Shown piece after piece: positions 37,533 through 46,124 of a DNA stretch of 64,000 bases; within the stretch, counting starts at the first letter, position 1, and every line of letters starts with the position of its first letter. The notes under the pieces were generated by a model, which was not told the origin of the DNA, made no database searches, and saw nothing but the letters and a program-made list of their open reading frames with translations. A program made the translations under genes and the position numbers. Source of the stretch: Porphyromonas macacae DSM 20710 = JCM 13914 (lineage in GTDB: Bacteria > Bacteroidota > Bacteroidia > Bacteroidales > Porphyromonadaceae); the NCBI RefSeq assembly GCF_000379945.1, contig NZ_KB904136.1, positions 1-64,000 on the forward strand, in the 5' to 3' direction.

Positions 37533-37955
37533 ATGAAGCAGGAATTGTTGAGTGTGGGTAAAGTTAGCCGTGTTGTCGACGGCGTGGTTAGCGTACTTGT
37601 GGAGCAACGGAGTGCGTGTGCCGGTTGCCATGCTGCGGGTTTCTGCTCGAGTGCCGATTGCAAAGAGCGTATTTTGGATATAAATACGCCCTCCGGTGAT
37701 TTTAAACCCGGCGATATGGTCAATATCTACGCAGTGCCGTCTATGGGGCGGAAAGCAGTGCTTTTATCTTTCGTTATTCCCATACTCCTGTTGTTGATTA
37801 CTGTTTTTGTCTGCACGCTTTTCTTTCGGCTCAACGATGGGATTTCTGCTTTGATGTCTTTGGTTTCTGTGACTGTTTATTATTTGTTGCTTCGGTTGGC
37901 AGAACCCAGGTTACGTAATACCATGCGCTATTCAATAGAGAAAATAAATGCATAA
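37533..37955 (+). CDS. RseC / SoxR-reducing-system family protein
   Basis: A 140-residue protein with a soluble N-terminal half containing a Cys-rich motif (CAGCHAAGFCSSADCKER, about residues 29-46) and two membrane helices (about 71-91 and 96-118). RseC-like proteins are commonly encoded beside rnf genes. In enterobacteria RseC takes part with Rnf in keeping SoxR reduced. Here it is the first gene of the rnf operon, 20 bases before rnfB. It may deliver electrons or help Rnf assembly. Confidence 0.85.
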   Translation: MKQELLSVGKVSRVVDGVVSVLVEQRSACAGCHAAGFCSSADCKERILDINTPSGDFKPGDMVNIYAVPSMGRKAVLLSFVIPILLLLITVFVCTLFFRLNDGISALMSLVSVTVYYLLLRLAEPRLRNTMRYSIEKINA

Positions 37956-37975
37956 TTAAATATAGAGTGTGAACT

Positions 37976-38908
37976 ATGCTAACTACGATTATTGTACTGG
38001 CCATTATCGGTGCCTTAGGCTCCGTCCTGCTCTACTTTATTTCGAAGAAATTCGAGGTTAAGGAAGATCCTCGTATCGGTGAAATATCGGCCGTATTGCC
38101 TCAGGCAAACTGTGGCGGTTGCGGTTTTCCCGGTTGCTCTGCTTTTGCCAAAGCCTGTGCAGAGAGTGAAGATTTGAGTGGATTGCGCTGTCCTGTGGGC
38201 GGTAATCCTGTAATGGATCAGATTGCTACGATTATGGGTGTAGCTGCGGGCGGTGCAGACCCGATGATTGCAGTGGTACGCTGCAACGGCAACTGCGAAG
38301 CCAGACCCAAAACAAATATTTACAACGGAGCTGTAAGTTGTGCTATTGCTTCTACTTTATTCAAAGGTGAAAGCGATTGCAGTTTCGGGTGCCTCGGTTT
38401 GGGCGACTGTGTCAAAGCTTGTGATTTCGATGCTATTCACATCAACAGAGAAACGATGCTGCCGGAGGTGCTGGAAGACAAATGCGTAGCTTGTGGTGCG
38501 TGTGTGAAAGCTTGTCCCAAGAGCATTATCGAGCTTCGCAAGAAAGGGCCTAAAAATCGTCGCGTATTTGTTTCTTGTGTAAACAAGGACAAAGGAGGTG
38601 TGGCCAAGAAGGCTTGTGCCAACGCATGTATCGGTTGCAGTCTCTGTTTGAAACAGTGTAATTTCGAGGCTATTACCATTGAAAATAACCTTTCTTACAT
38701 CGATCACACGAAGTGCCGTTTGTGCCGTAAGTGTGTGGAGGTTTGTCCTACGCATGCTATTCATGAAGAGAATTTTCCTCCTCGCAAACCAAAACCCGAA
38801 ACACCGGCAGAAGGTGGTGTTCCCGCACCGGCCAAACCGGAAGCCGCAGTGACTGCCAATGGCACCACAACGCCGGAGAATACGAATACTAACTCAAAAG
38901 AGGCATAA
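37976..38908 (+). CDS. rnfB: Rnf complex subunit RnfB
   Basis: A 310-residue iron-sulfur subunit. An N-terminal membrane helix (about 3-22) is followed by a CxxCxxxxC cluster domain (CGGCGFPGC) and several 4Fe-4S ferredoxin motifs (CVACGACVKACP, CIGCSLCLKQC, CRLCRKCVEVCP). The last ~35 residues form a Pro/Ala/Thr-rich tail. RnfB is the entry point for electrons from reduced ferredoxin. Confidence 0.95.
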   Translation: MLTTIIVLAIIGALGSVLLYFISKKFEVKEDPRIGEISAVLPQANCGGCGFPGCSAFAKACAESEDLSGLRCPVGGNPVMDQIATIMGVAAGGADPMIAVVRCNGNCEARPKTNIYNGAVSCAIASTLFKGESDCSFGCLGLGDCVKACDFDAIHINRETMLPEVLEDKCVACGACVKACPKSIIELRKKGPKNRRVFVSCVNKDKGGVAKKACANACIGCSLCLKQCNFEAITIENNLSYIDHTKCRLCRKCVEVCPTHAIHEENFPPRKPKPETPAEGGVPAPAKPEAAVTANGTTTPENTNTNSKEA

Positions 38909-38913
38909 GTAAT

Positions 38914-40245
38914 ATGTTAAACACATTTCGACTCGGGGGTATTCATCCACCCGAAAATAAAATCTCGGCAGGCAGGCCTATCGTAGATTTGCCTCTGCCA
39001 AAGACTGCCACAGTGCCTCTGGGGCAACATATCGGAGCACCTGCAGTAGCTTGTGTGGCCAAAGGCGATAAAGTTAAAGTCGGCACCCTGATTGCCAAAG
39101 CGGGAGGTTTCGTTTCTGCTAATATTCACAGCCCGGTATCGGGTACGGTTGCAAAACTGGATACCATCTACGATGCCAGCGGTTATAAAAAACCTTGCGT
39201 GGTGATTGCCGTCGAAGGCGACGAGTGGGAACCATCCATTGACCGCAGCCCGGAGCTTGTTCGGGAAATCTCTTTGGATGCCAAAGAAATCGTTGCCCGT
39301 ATCACCGATTGCGGTATTGTGGGTATGGGAGGAGCAACATTTCCTACCCATGTCAAGCTGTCTATCCCGGCTGGTAATAAAGCCGAGATGCTTATTATCA
39401 ATGCAGTGGAATGCGAGCCCTATTTGACAGCCGATGAAGCACTGATGATGGCCAAGGGCGAGGAAATTATGGTCGGCGTGCAAATCCTGATGAAGGCTTT
39501 GGGTGTGACCAAAACGGTAATCGGCATTGAGAACAATAAGCCTGAGGCTATCAAACATATGACAGCTTTAGCGGCCTCTTATTCCGGAGTAGAGGTAATG
39601 CCTTTGAAGGTAAAATATCCGCAGGGGGGTGAGAAGCAGCTCATCGATGCTGTGATGAAACGGCAGGTTAAGAGCGGTGCCCTTCCTATTTCCGAAGGAG
39701 CTGTGGTGCAAAACGTGGGAACGGTATTTGCCGTGTATGAAGCCGTTCAGAAAAACAAGCCTCTATTCGAACGTATCTGTACCGTTACAGGTAAGAAACT
39801 GGCAAATGCTGCAAACTATCGTATTCGTATCGGTGCTCCCATTGCTCAGATTATCGAAGCTGCAGGGGGGATGCCGGAAGATACGGGCAAGGTTATCGGC
39901 GGAGGCCCGATGATGGGTAAAGCTTTGGTTTCAACGGATGTGCCGCTGACCAAAGGTTCCAGCGGCGTATTGCTGATAACGAAAGAAGAGGCTACACGCA
40001 AGCCCATGCAAAACTGTATACGTTGTGCCAAGTGTGTGAATGTATGCCCCATGGGGCTTAACCCGGCGTTTCTGATGCGCGATGTGGTGTACAAGGACTG
40101 GGAGACTGCAGAGAAAAACTATGTGGTGGACTGTATCGAGTGCGGTTCATGCAGCTTTACTTGTCCTGCAAATCGCCCATTGTTAGACTATATCCGCCAG
40201 GGTAAACAAACGGTAATGGGTATTATCCGTTCAAGAAAGAAATAA
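38914..40245 (+). CDS. rnfC: Rnf complex subunit RnfC
   Basis: A 443-residue peripheral subunit that binds FMN and NADH and reduces NAD+. It has the N-terminal GGIHPPENK region, the GMGGATFPTHVK nucleotide-binding motif, and two C-terminal 4Fe-4S motifs, CIRCAKCVNVCP and CIECGSCSFTCP. It starts five bases after rnfB ends. Length is normal. Confidence 0.96.
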   Translation: MLNTFRLGGIHPPENKISAGRPIVDLPLPKTATVPLGQHIGAPAVACVAKGDKVKVGTLIAKAGGFVSANIHSPVSGTVAKLDTIYDASGYKKPCVVIAVEGDEWEPSIDRSPELVREISLDAKEIVARITDCGIVGMGGATFPTHVKLSIPAGNKAEMLIINAVECEPYLTADEALMMAKGEEIMVGVQILMKALGVTKTVIGIENNKPEAIKHMTALAASYSGVEVMPLKVKYPQGGEKQLIDAVMKRQVKSGALPISEGAVVQNVGTVFAVYEAVQKNKPLFERICTVTGKKLANAANYRIRIGAPIAQIIEAAGGMPEDTGKVIGGGPMMGKALVSTDVPLTKGSSGVLLITKEEATRKPMQNCIRCAKCVNVCPMGLNPAFLMRDVVYKDWETAEKNYVVDCIECGSCSFTCPANRPLLDYIRQGKQTVMGIIRSRKK

Positions 40246-40250
40246 GCCTT

Positions 40251-41234
40251 ATGGAAAACAAACTGATTATATCTCCTTCGCCGCACGTACATAGCGGCGA
40301 CTCCATTAGCAAGAATATGTATGCGGTGCTCGTAGCACTTATTCCGGCCTATGCTGTTTCATTGATACAGTTCGGTCTGGGTGCTGCTGTGGTCATGCTT
40401 ATCAGTGTGCTTGTGTGCATATTGGTGGAGTATCTGATTACCCGTTTTATGCTTAATCGCCCGGCTACCATTGCCGATGGTTCTGCTATCCTGACCGGTG
40501 TGTTGCTGGCCATGAACCTGCCTTCCAATCTACCCTGGTGGATTGTGGTTATCGGTGCTGTGATGGCTATCGGCCTCGGTAAGATGGTTTTTGGCGGTCT
40601 CGGGGGAAATATTTTTAACCCTGCTCTGGTGGGTCGTGTGTTCCTTTTGATTTCTTTCCCGGCTCAGATGACCATGTGGCCTGCACCCCAGCAGTTGGGC
40701 TCTTATATGGATGCTGCCACGGGAGCTACGCCGCTCGGCCTGATGAAAGGTATTATCCACGGTGCGCCGGGTGCAAGCTGGGATCAAATGCCTTCGGTTT
40801 TGAATATGTTCCTGGGGGTTCATGGCGGTTCTCTGGGTGAAATCAGTGCCGCAGCTCTTCTTTTGGGGCTTGTCTATTTGCTGTGGAAGAAGGTCATCAC
40901 ATGGCATATTCCGGTTTCCATATTGGGTACGGTGTTTGTGTTTGGGGGATTGATGTATTTGATAAATCCCGCACTTTATCCTTCACCCTGGTTCCATCTT
41001 TGTACCGGCGGTTTGATGTTGGGTGCCGTTTTCATGGCCACCGATTATGTAACCTCGCCGATGTCTAAGAGCGGCCAATTGATATACGGATGTTTTATCG
41101 GTCTGATTACAGTGTTGATTCGTCTTTTCGGAGCATATCCGGAGGGTGTTTCATTTGCTATCCTGATTATGAACGCTTTTACTCCGTTGATTAACAATTA
41201 CTTTAAACCTAAACATTTCGGAGGCACCAAGTAA
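40251..41234 (+). CDS. rnfD: Rnf complex subunit RnfD
   Basis: A 327-residue integral membrane subunit with about eight to ten helices. The flavinylation motif is ATGATPLG, where the threonine would carry covalent FMN. The start SPSPHVHSGDSISKNM and the FGGLGGNIFNPALVGR segment are family hallmarks. Its stop overlaps the rnfG start by one base. Confidence 0.95.
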   Translation: MENKLIISPSPHVHSGDSISKNMYAVLVALIPAYAVSLIQFGLGAAVVMLISVLVCILVEYLITRFMLNRPATIADGSAILTGVLLAMNLPSNLPWWIVVIGAVMAIGLGKMVFGGLGGNIFNPALVGRVFLLISFPAQMTMWPAPQQLGSYMDAATGATPLGLMKGIIHGAPGASWDQMPSVLNMFLGVHGGSLGEISAAALLLGLVYLLWKKVITWHIPVSILGTVFVFGGLMYLINPALYPSPWFHLCTGGLMLGAVFMATDYVTSPMSKSGQLIYGCFIGLITVLIRLFGAYPEGVSFAILIMNAFTPLINNYFKPKHFGGTK

Positions 41235-41845
41235 TGAAAAAGCTCGCATCAACTCTTCCAAATATGTTGCTTTCGCTTACGGGTATCTGTATCCTTGTAG
41301 CAGCTGTCCTCGGCGGAATGCATCAATTGACAGCCAAGCCTATTGCAGAGGCGAAGACGAATGCCAAAATCAGTGCTATCAAGGCTGTTACTCCTGCTTT
41401 TGACAATAATCCTTCGGAAGCGCGCATGTCCGTTCTTTTAGAGGGAGAAGCAGATTCTGTTTACCTCTATCCGGCGACCAAAGACGGAGCTCCTGTCGGT
41501 TATGCCGTTGAAACTTATACGAACAATGGCTTTAGCGGCCGTTTTACCGTTATGGTCGGATTCGATGCCGAGGGCAAGGTGGTGGATTACACTATACTCC
41601 AGCATGCCGAGACTCCCGGTTTGGGTTCTAAGATGCAGGAATGGTTTCATCAGCCTTCTAAAACCGGAAATATTCAAGACCTTCGCGGTGTGAATATGAA
41701 AGAAGAAAAAGCTCTTTCTGTTTCCAAGGATGGCGGCAGACTGGATGCCATCACGGCCGCAACGATTAGCAGTCGCGGTTTTGCCGATGCCATCAATCGC
41801 GCATATAACGCATTTCTTAAAGTACAGGAAGGAGGGAATGAATAA
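41234..41845 (+). CDS. rnfG: Rnf complex subunit RnfG
   Basis: A 203-residue membrane-anchored, periplasm-facing flavoprotein. An N-terminal helix (about 10-28) precedes an FMN-binding domain. The covalent FMN attachment motif is in DAITAATISS near residue 173. It overlaps rnfD and rnfE by one base on each side, so translation is coupled. Confidence 0.95.
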   Translation: MKKLASTLPNMLLSLTGICILVAAVLGGMHQLTAKPIAEAKTNAKISAIKAVTPAFDNNPSEARMSVLLEGEADSVYLYPATKDGAPVGYAVETYTNNGFSGRFTVMVGFDAEGKVVDYTILQHAETPGLGSKMQEWFHQPSKTGNIQDLRGVNMKEEKALSVSKDGGRLDAITAATISSRGFADAINRAYNAFLKVQEGGNE

Positions 41846-42438
41846 TGAATCCAATTAAAATTATTAAAAACGGAATTATTACCGAGAACCCTACTTTTGT
41901 ATTGTTGCTTGGTATGTGTCCTACGTTGGCTACCACTTCGTCGGCTATTAACGGAATGAGCATGGGACTGGCTACGATGTTCGTGCTTATCTGCTCCAAT
42001 ACCGTAATCTCCCTGATTAAAAAGCTGGTTCCGGATCAGGTTCGTATTCCTGCTTACATTGTGGTGATTGCCGGTTTCGTAACGGTGCTCGAAATGATTA
42101 TGCAAGCCTATGTTCCCGCTTTATATAAAAGTTTGGGTTTGTTTATTCCTTTGATTGTGGTAAACTGTATCGTGCTGGGACGTGCCGAATCTGTAGCCGC
42201 CAAGAAAGATGTTTTGCACTCTGTTTTCGATGGAGTCGGTATCGGATTTGGTTTTACCCTGTCTTTAACTCTTTTGGGTTTTGTGCGTGAATTATTAGGT
42301 ACGGGCAAATTCTTCGGAGTTACTCTTTATCCCGAGAATTATGGCTCTCTAATCTTTATTCTGGCTCCCGGTGCTTTCTTGGTTTTGGGGTTGCTGTTAG
42401 GATTGGTTACGGCTATTGGCAACAAACAGAAAGCTTAA
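41845..42438 (+). CDS. rnfE: Rnf complex subunit RnfE
   Basis: A 197-residue membrane subunit with six helices, of the RnfA/RnfE family. It has the GMCPTLATTSSA motif with the conserved cysteine and the NCIVLGRAE second half. RnfA and RnfE form the pseudo-symmetric core of the pump. Confidence 0.95.
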   Translation: MNPIKIIKNGIITENPTFVLLLGMCPTLATTSSAINGMSMGLATMFVLICSNTVISLIKKLVPDQVRIPAYIVVIAGFVTVLEMIMQAYVPALYKSLGLFIPLIVVNCIVLGRAESVAAKKDVLHSVFDGVGIGFGFTLSLTLLGFVRELLGTGKFFGVTLYPENYGSLIFILAPGAFLVLGLLLGLVTAIGNKQKA

Positions 42439-42459
42439 CATTAAAACAGGAAAACAGTT

Positions 42460-43038
42460 ATGTATTATCTGATAATATTTATTTCGGCGGTTTTTGTAAA
42501 TAACGTCGTTCTGGCACAATTTTTGGGAATATGTCCTTTCCTTGGCGTATCCAAGAAAGTCGATACTTCTATGGGTATGGGTGCTGCCGTTACATTTGTA
42601 ATGGCTATTGCCACTATCGTAACCTTTTTGATACAGAAGTATGTTCTGGACCCCAATAATTTGGGTTATTTGCAAACGATAGCCTTCATTCTGGTTATTG
42701 CTGCTTTGGTGCAGATGGTGGAGATTATTCTGAAAAAAGTTTCTCCCTCGCTATATCAGGCTTTGGGTGTATTCTTACCTTTGATTACCACGAACTGTGC
42801 CGTATTGGGAGTGGCTATTCTGGTTATTCAAAAAGATTTCAATTTCTTGCAGAGTCTCGTGTATGCCGTTTCGACAGCCATCGGATTTACTTTGGCAATG
42901 GTGGTGTTTGCCGGTATTCGCGAGCAGCTGGCCAAGACCTCTTTGCCTAAAGCCATGCAAGGTATACCTGCTGCCATGATTTGTGCCGGCATCTTGGCTA
43001 TGGCATTTATGGGCTTCAGCGGTATTGTGCGTTTGTAA
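42460..43038 (+). CDS. rnfA: Rnf complex subunit RnfA
   Basis: A 192-residue membrane subunit with six helices and the conserved LGICPFLGVS and TTNCAVLGVA cysteine motifs. It ends the operon, 21 bases after rnfE. The order B-C-D-G-E-A is the usual one in Bacteroidetes. Confidence 0.95.
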   Translation: MYYLIIFISAVFVNNVVLAQFLGICPFLGVSKKVDTSMGMGAAVTFVMAIATIVTFLIQKYVLDPNNLGYLQTIAFILVIAALVQMVEIILKKVSPSLYQALGVFLPLITTNCAVLGVAILVIQKDFNFLQSLVYAVSTAIGFTLAMVVFAGIREQLAKTSLPKAMQGIPAAMICAGILAMAFMGFSGIVRL

Positions 43039-43063
43039 TCGAATCCTTTTAGAGGATAAAATA

Positions 43064-43110
43064 AAGTCCGGCCGGTTAAGTGATGAGAGCTTAGCCGACC
43101 GGATTTGTTT
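43064..43110 (+). terminator. Terminator of the rnf operon
   Basis: A long stem (aagtccggccggttaag with cttagccgaccggattt) follows rnfA. It can also terminate the oncoming minus-strand ABC genes. Confidence 0.85.
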
Positions 43111-43198
43111 ATGATTGAACAGACAAATTCCGATTCATTGTTCGAAAAGGAAGCAGAGTAACTTCCTGTACTAAAGAGTTGTAGAAAGAGAGGAGCTG

Positions 43199-43837
43199 TT
43201 ATTCTCCTATGGCGATATTTCTCCAGTTGAAGAGATTGGTTTCTTGCGGATAGTCGTGTGTAACCAAAAGAATCGTTGTCCCTTCGGGTGCAAGTTTATG
43301 TAGTAACTGCTGAAAGAGAACTCTTGATTTCTGATCTAAATAGCTCATGGGTTCATCCAGTACGAGCAATTCGGGAGAAGCTGCCAGAGCACGTGCTAAT
43401 AAAGCTCTTTGAAGCTGTCCGCCACTTAGCTTCCCGATTGCACGATCGGCCAGTGCACGCATTTCAATCACGTCGAGCAATTCTTCTACGCGAGCCTTGC
43501 GTTCTTTTCTATTCCCTTTTGTTAACCCCGAATCTATGACCTCACTGAGTGAGATTGGAAAAGAGCGGTCTTGCGTATTGATTTGTGGCAGATAGCCTGT
43601 GCTTAAACTGTCAGTCGGTTTGCCTCCGCAATCAAAATATTGTAGCGAACCTCCACAAAGAGGGATTAGTTCGAGCACCGTTTTCAGAAATGTACTTTTT
43701 CCGCCTCCGTTGGGTCCGGTTATCAGAATATGTTCACCGCGTTGTACGGTTAGATTGACAGGGCCAAGAACGATCTGTTTGCCATAACCTAAGAAAGCTT
43801 CATTAAGTTTAAGTATAGGGTGGGGAAGATTCATCAT
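43199..43837 (-). CDS. Metal-type ABC transporter ATP-binding protein
   Basis: A 212-residue ATPase, slightly short for the ZnuC-type family. Walker A is GPNGGGKST, the signature is LSGGQLQRALLARAL and Walker B is LLVLDEPMSYLD. Its start overlaps the stop of the binding-protein gene by four bases (ATGA), so the two are coupled and the cargo should be the same. No permease gene lies on either side. Confidence 0.9.
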   Translation of the reverse strand: MMNLPHPILKLNEAFLGYGKQIVLGPVNLTVQRGEHILITGPNGGGKSTFLKTVLELIPLCGGSLQYFDCGGKPTDSLSTGYLPQINTQDRSFPISLSEVIDSGLTKGNRKERKARVEELLDVIEMRALADRAIGKLSGGQLQRALLARALAASPELLVLDEPMSYLDQKSRVLFQQLLHKLAPEGTTILLVTHDYPQETNLFNWRNIAIGE

Positions 43838-44697
43838 TTATGTTGTGCCAGAGCTTTTGAGATGGATAGAATTTGTTCCTGCCAATTAGCGGAAAGCGGT
43901 TCTATTTTTACGATCTCTGCGCCGATTTCTTTAGCCACGCTCATTGCCAGCTCGGTATTGAATTCTTTTTGGATGAACACCACTTTAACGTTTAACGATT
44001 TCGCTTCGTCGACAATTCTTTTTAAGTCTTCGGGTGTTGGCTCTTTACCGTTTTGTTCTATTGTCAGTTGTTTGAAACCGAATTCCCGAGCAAAACCGGT
44101 CAGTGAGGGGTGATATATTACAAAGGCTTTGTTCGTTACTTCTTTCAATGTTTCATTCACTTTGTTTCTGACGCTGTTTATGCTTTCTGACAGCCTTTGC
44201 ATCCCTTGTTCATAAACCGATTCATTTTCGGGGTCTATCGTACACAGAGCCGACAGCATATTTTCAGCCAGCAGATAGATACCGTCGGGGCTCGTCCATA
44301 CATGCGGGTCGCATTCGTCATGACGGTGATGCTCTCCTTCGTGATGGTGATGGGGAGGTGTCAACCTGAATATCCGGATGCGATTGTTCAATTTCCCGAT
44401 ACGTTCGGACCATGCCGTTTCGAAACCGAGATCGCCTACATAGAAATAGGCATTGCAGTCTGATAGTTTGCGCATCTCTTGTGGTGTGGGGTCGTATATT
44501 TCCGGATTCTTTCCTTCCGGCACAATTGTCCAGATATTCACCAATGTATCTGCAAGGATTTGTAGAAGCTCCTGCTGAGGTGTGATGCTGACAGCAATCG
44601 TTAGTTTATCGGTGTTTCCCTTTGTTTTGTGTTCGCACGATGTGCCTACAATGCTTATAATAAGAATACAGAAAAGAGAACGTAAAATTTTATTCAT
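43834..44697 (-). CDS. znuA: Zinc-type ABC transporter substrate-binding lipoprotein
   Basis: A 287-residue cluster-9 metal-binding protein with a lipobox GTSC (Cys21). It has a His-rich acidic loop (PPHHHHEGEHHRHDECDPHVW), which in this family is typical of Zn2+ carriers, followed by the conserved second ligand region VIYHPSLTGFAREF. It captures the metal in the periplasm. The missing permease is unusual. Mn2+ is the main alternative cargo. A -7 box TAACTTTG lies on the minus strand at 44725-44732. Confidence 0.88.
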   Translation of the reverse strand: MNKILRSLFCILIISIVGTSCEHKTKGNTDKLTIAVSITPQQELLQILADTLVNIWTIVPEGKNPEIYDPTPQEMRKLSDCNAYFYVGDLGFETAWSERIGKLNNRIRIFRLTPPHHHHEGEHHRHDECDPHVWTSPDGIYLLAENMLSALCTIDPENESVYEQGMQRLSESINSVRNKVNETLKEVTNKAFVIYHPSLTGFAREFGFKQLTIEQNGKEPTPEDLKRIVDEAKSLNVKVVFIQKEFNTELAMSVAKEIGAEIVKIEPLSANWQEQILSISKALAQHK

Positions 44698-44951
44698 AAG
44701 AAATCTTTAACGAGAGATTATTTACAAAGTTATAAAAACCTTGCAGGCTTACATTAAATCGATAATTAAAATGAACAGTTTATTAATTTATTTCATCTAC
44801 ACTTTTTCTGTGTGACGTGTACTGTTTATAACCTATTGATATTTCACAATGCTAGAAAATACCGGTGTAAGAAGTGTTTTTTAAGCGTGGTTGTCTGAAC
44901 TGATTGTAAGAAGTTGGTGTTAATAGTATATAAAGAATGTAATATATAGTA
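44698..44951. other. Divergent intergenic region
   Basis: Promoter region for znuA (minus strand) and the membrane protein (plus strand). It contains gacgtgtactg at 44812, the same sequence found at the ends of other repeats in the window, here without a partner. No gene is seen. Confidence 0.4.
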
Positions 44952-46124
44952 ATGGATCGTACTCCTCATATAAATCCTTTGTTAAGTTCCAATCCGCTGA
45001 GCGGATTATTACCGGTGATGTTGTTGTTGACTTTACCGGTGATCTTTTCTCTATCTGTTTCGATTATTGTTTCGTTAGCCGTATGGCTGTCTGGTCTGTT
45101 GTGGTTTGTTATACGCCGTAAGTCATTATCCTCCATGCCGACTATGATAACGTCTTCCTTTGTCCTGCCGCTGTCTTGCCTGTTGTTTGTCGGTATTCAG
45201 GGAGCTGTTGTTCATCCTTTGTATTTTCAGGGGCTTATTTTGGCCCTTTGTGTGCTAATCTCGGCAGCACAGAGTTTTTTGCGCAGAGAGAACCGCATGC
45301 CGGGAATGAGTATATCCGATTTTTCCAAAGAGATGCTTCACAAGCGGTTGGTGATGGTGGAGCACGAACGCATCTGCAAACGTTTGCGATTATTTGCCAT
45401 TGTAGCTTTTGCCGGTATTTTGGCTATTTATTTGCGGTATGGCAGATACGAAGCCCCGCCTGTGCAATTTCTGCTGACATCGGTAGTGGCCGGAGTAATG
45501 TGGTTGAGTTATATTATTGAGGTTGTAAGCCTTAGTATGGTAAAGTCGAAACTTCAAAAGGAAGAGTGGCTTCCTTTGGTCGATAACAGCGGTAATCCTG
45601 TGGGACGTGTACCGAGATCCGATCTGGACGATATAGGCTCCATGATTCAATCTGCACAGTTGCCTATGGTAAGGCTCGTTGCTCTGTGTAATGATATGAT
45701 ATTTCTTGAACATCGTGAGCTTTGCGATCTGTGTGACAGCGATTGTATCGATACTCCTTTTACCGATTGGATAAAAGGCAATGGATGTGCCGATGAGGTT
45801 GCCCAGGCATTGATCGATGAACGGTTTTGCGGAGTGAAGCGATCCTGTCCCCGCCATTTGGTTACTTACAATGTCGAGCGTGGTAAGGTTTCCTGTCAGG
45901 TGCATCTTTATGCCGTGCAGGTGGCCGAGCCTGATTTGTTGACGATGTGCTGCAATCCGTCTGAAAGCAAGTGGTGGCCTGTGGATCAGGTTATGGAGAT
46001 GCTTAAAGGACAAACGTTCAGCGAACTTCTGAAGAACGAGATGCCATATCTCAAGCATACGATTGTTTTGGCCGAGCGTATCCGTAAACGCCGGCAGGAA
46101 AGAAGAAATCCGTCTTATGCCTAA
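44952..46124 (+). CDS. Membrane protein with a C-terminal NUDIX-like domain
   Basis: A 390-residue protein. The N-terminal half (about 15-200) has several hydrophobic helices in two groups, near 20-60 and 68-95, then near 145-165 and 170-190. The C-terminal half (about 205-390) resembles a NUDIX fold: PLVDNSGNPVGRVPRSD near the start and CQVHLYAVQV later. The catalytic Nudix box (GX5EX7REUXEEXGU) is absent, so it is probably inactive or divergent. A pair of CxxC-like cysteines lies in LCDLCDSDCID. Its last codons overlap the convergent CapA-like gene. Function is unknown. Confidence 0.7.
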   Translation: MDRTPHINPLLSSNPLSGLLPVMLLLTLPVIFSLSVSIIVSLAVWLSGLLWFVIRRKSLSSMPTMITSSFVLPLSCLLFVGIQGAVVHPLYFQGLILALCVLISAAQSFLRRENRMPGMSISDFSKEMLHKRLVMVEHERICKRLRLFAIVAFAGILAIYLRYGRYEAPPVQFLLTSVVAGVMWLSYIIEVVSLSMVKSKLQKEEWLPLVDNSGNPVGRVPRSDLDDIGSMIQSAQLPMVRLVALCNDMIFLEHRELCDLCDSDCIDTPFTDWIKGNGCADEVAQALIDERFCGVKRSCPRHLVTYNVERGKVSCQVHLYAVQVAEPDLLTMCCNPSESKWWPVDQVMEMLKGQTFSELLKNEMPYLKHTIVLAERIRKRRQERRNPSYA

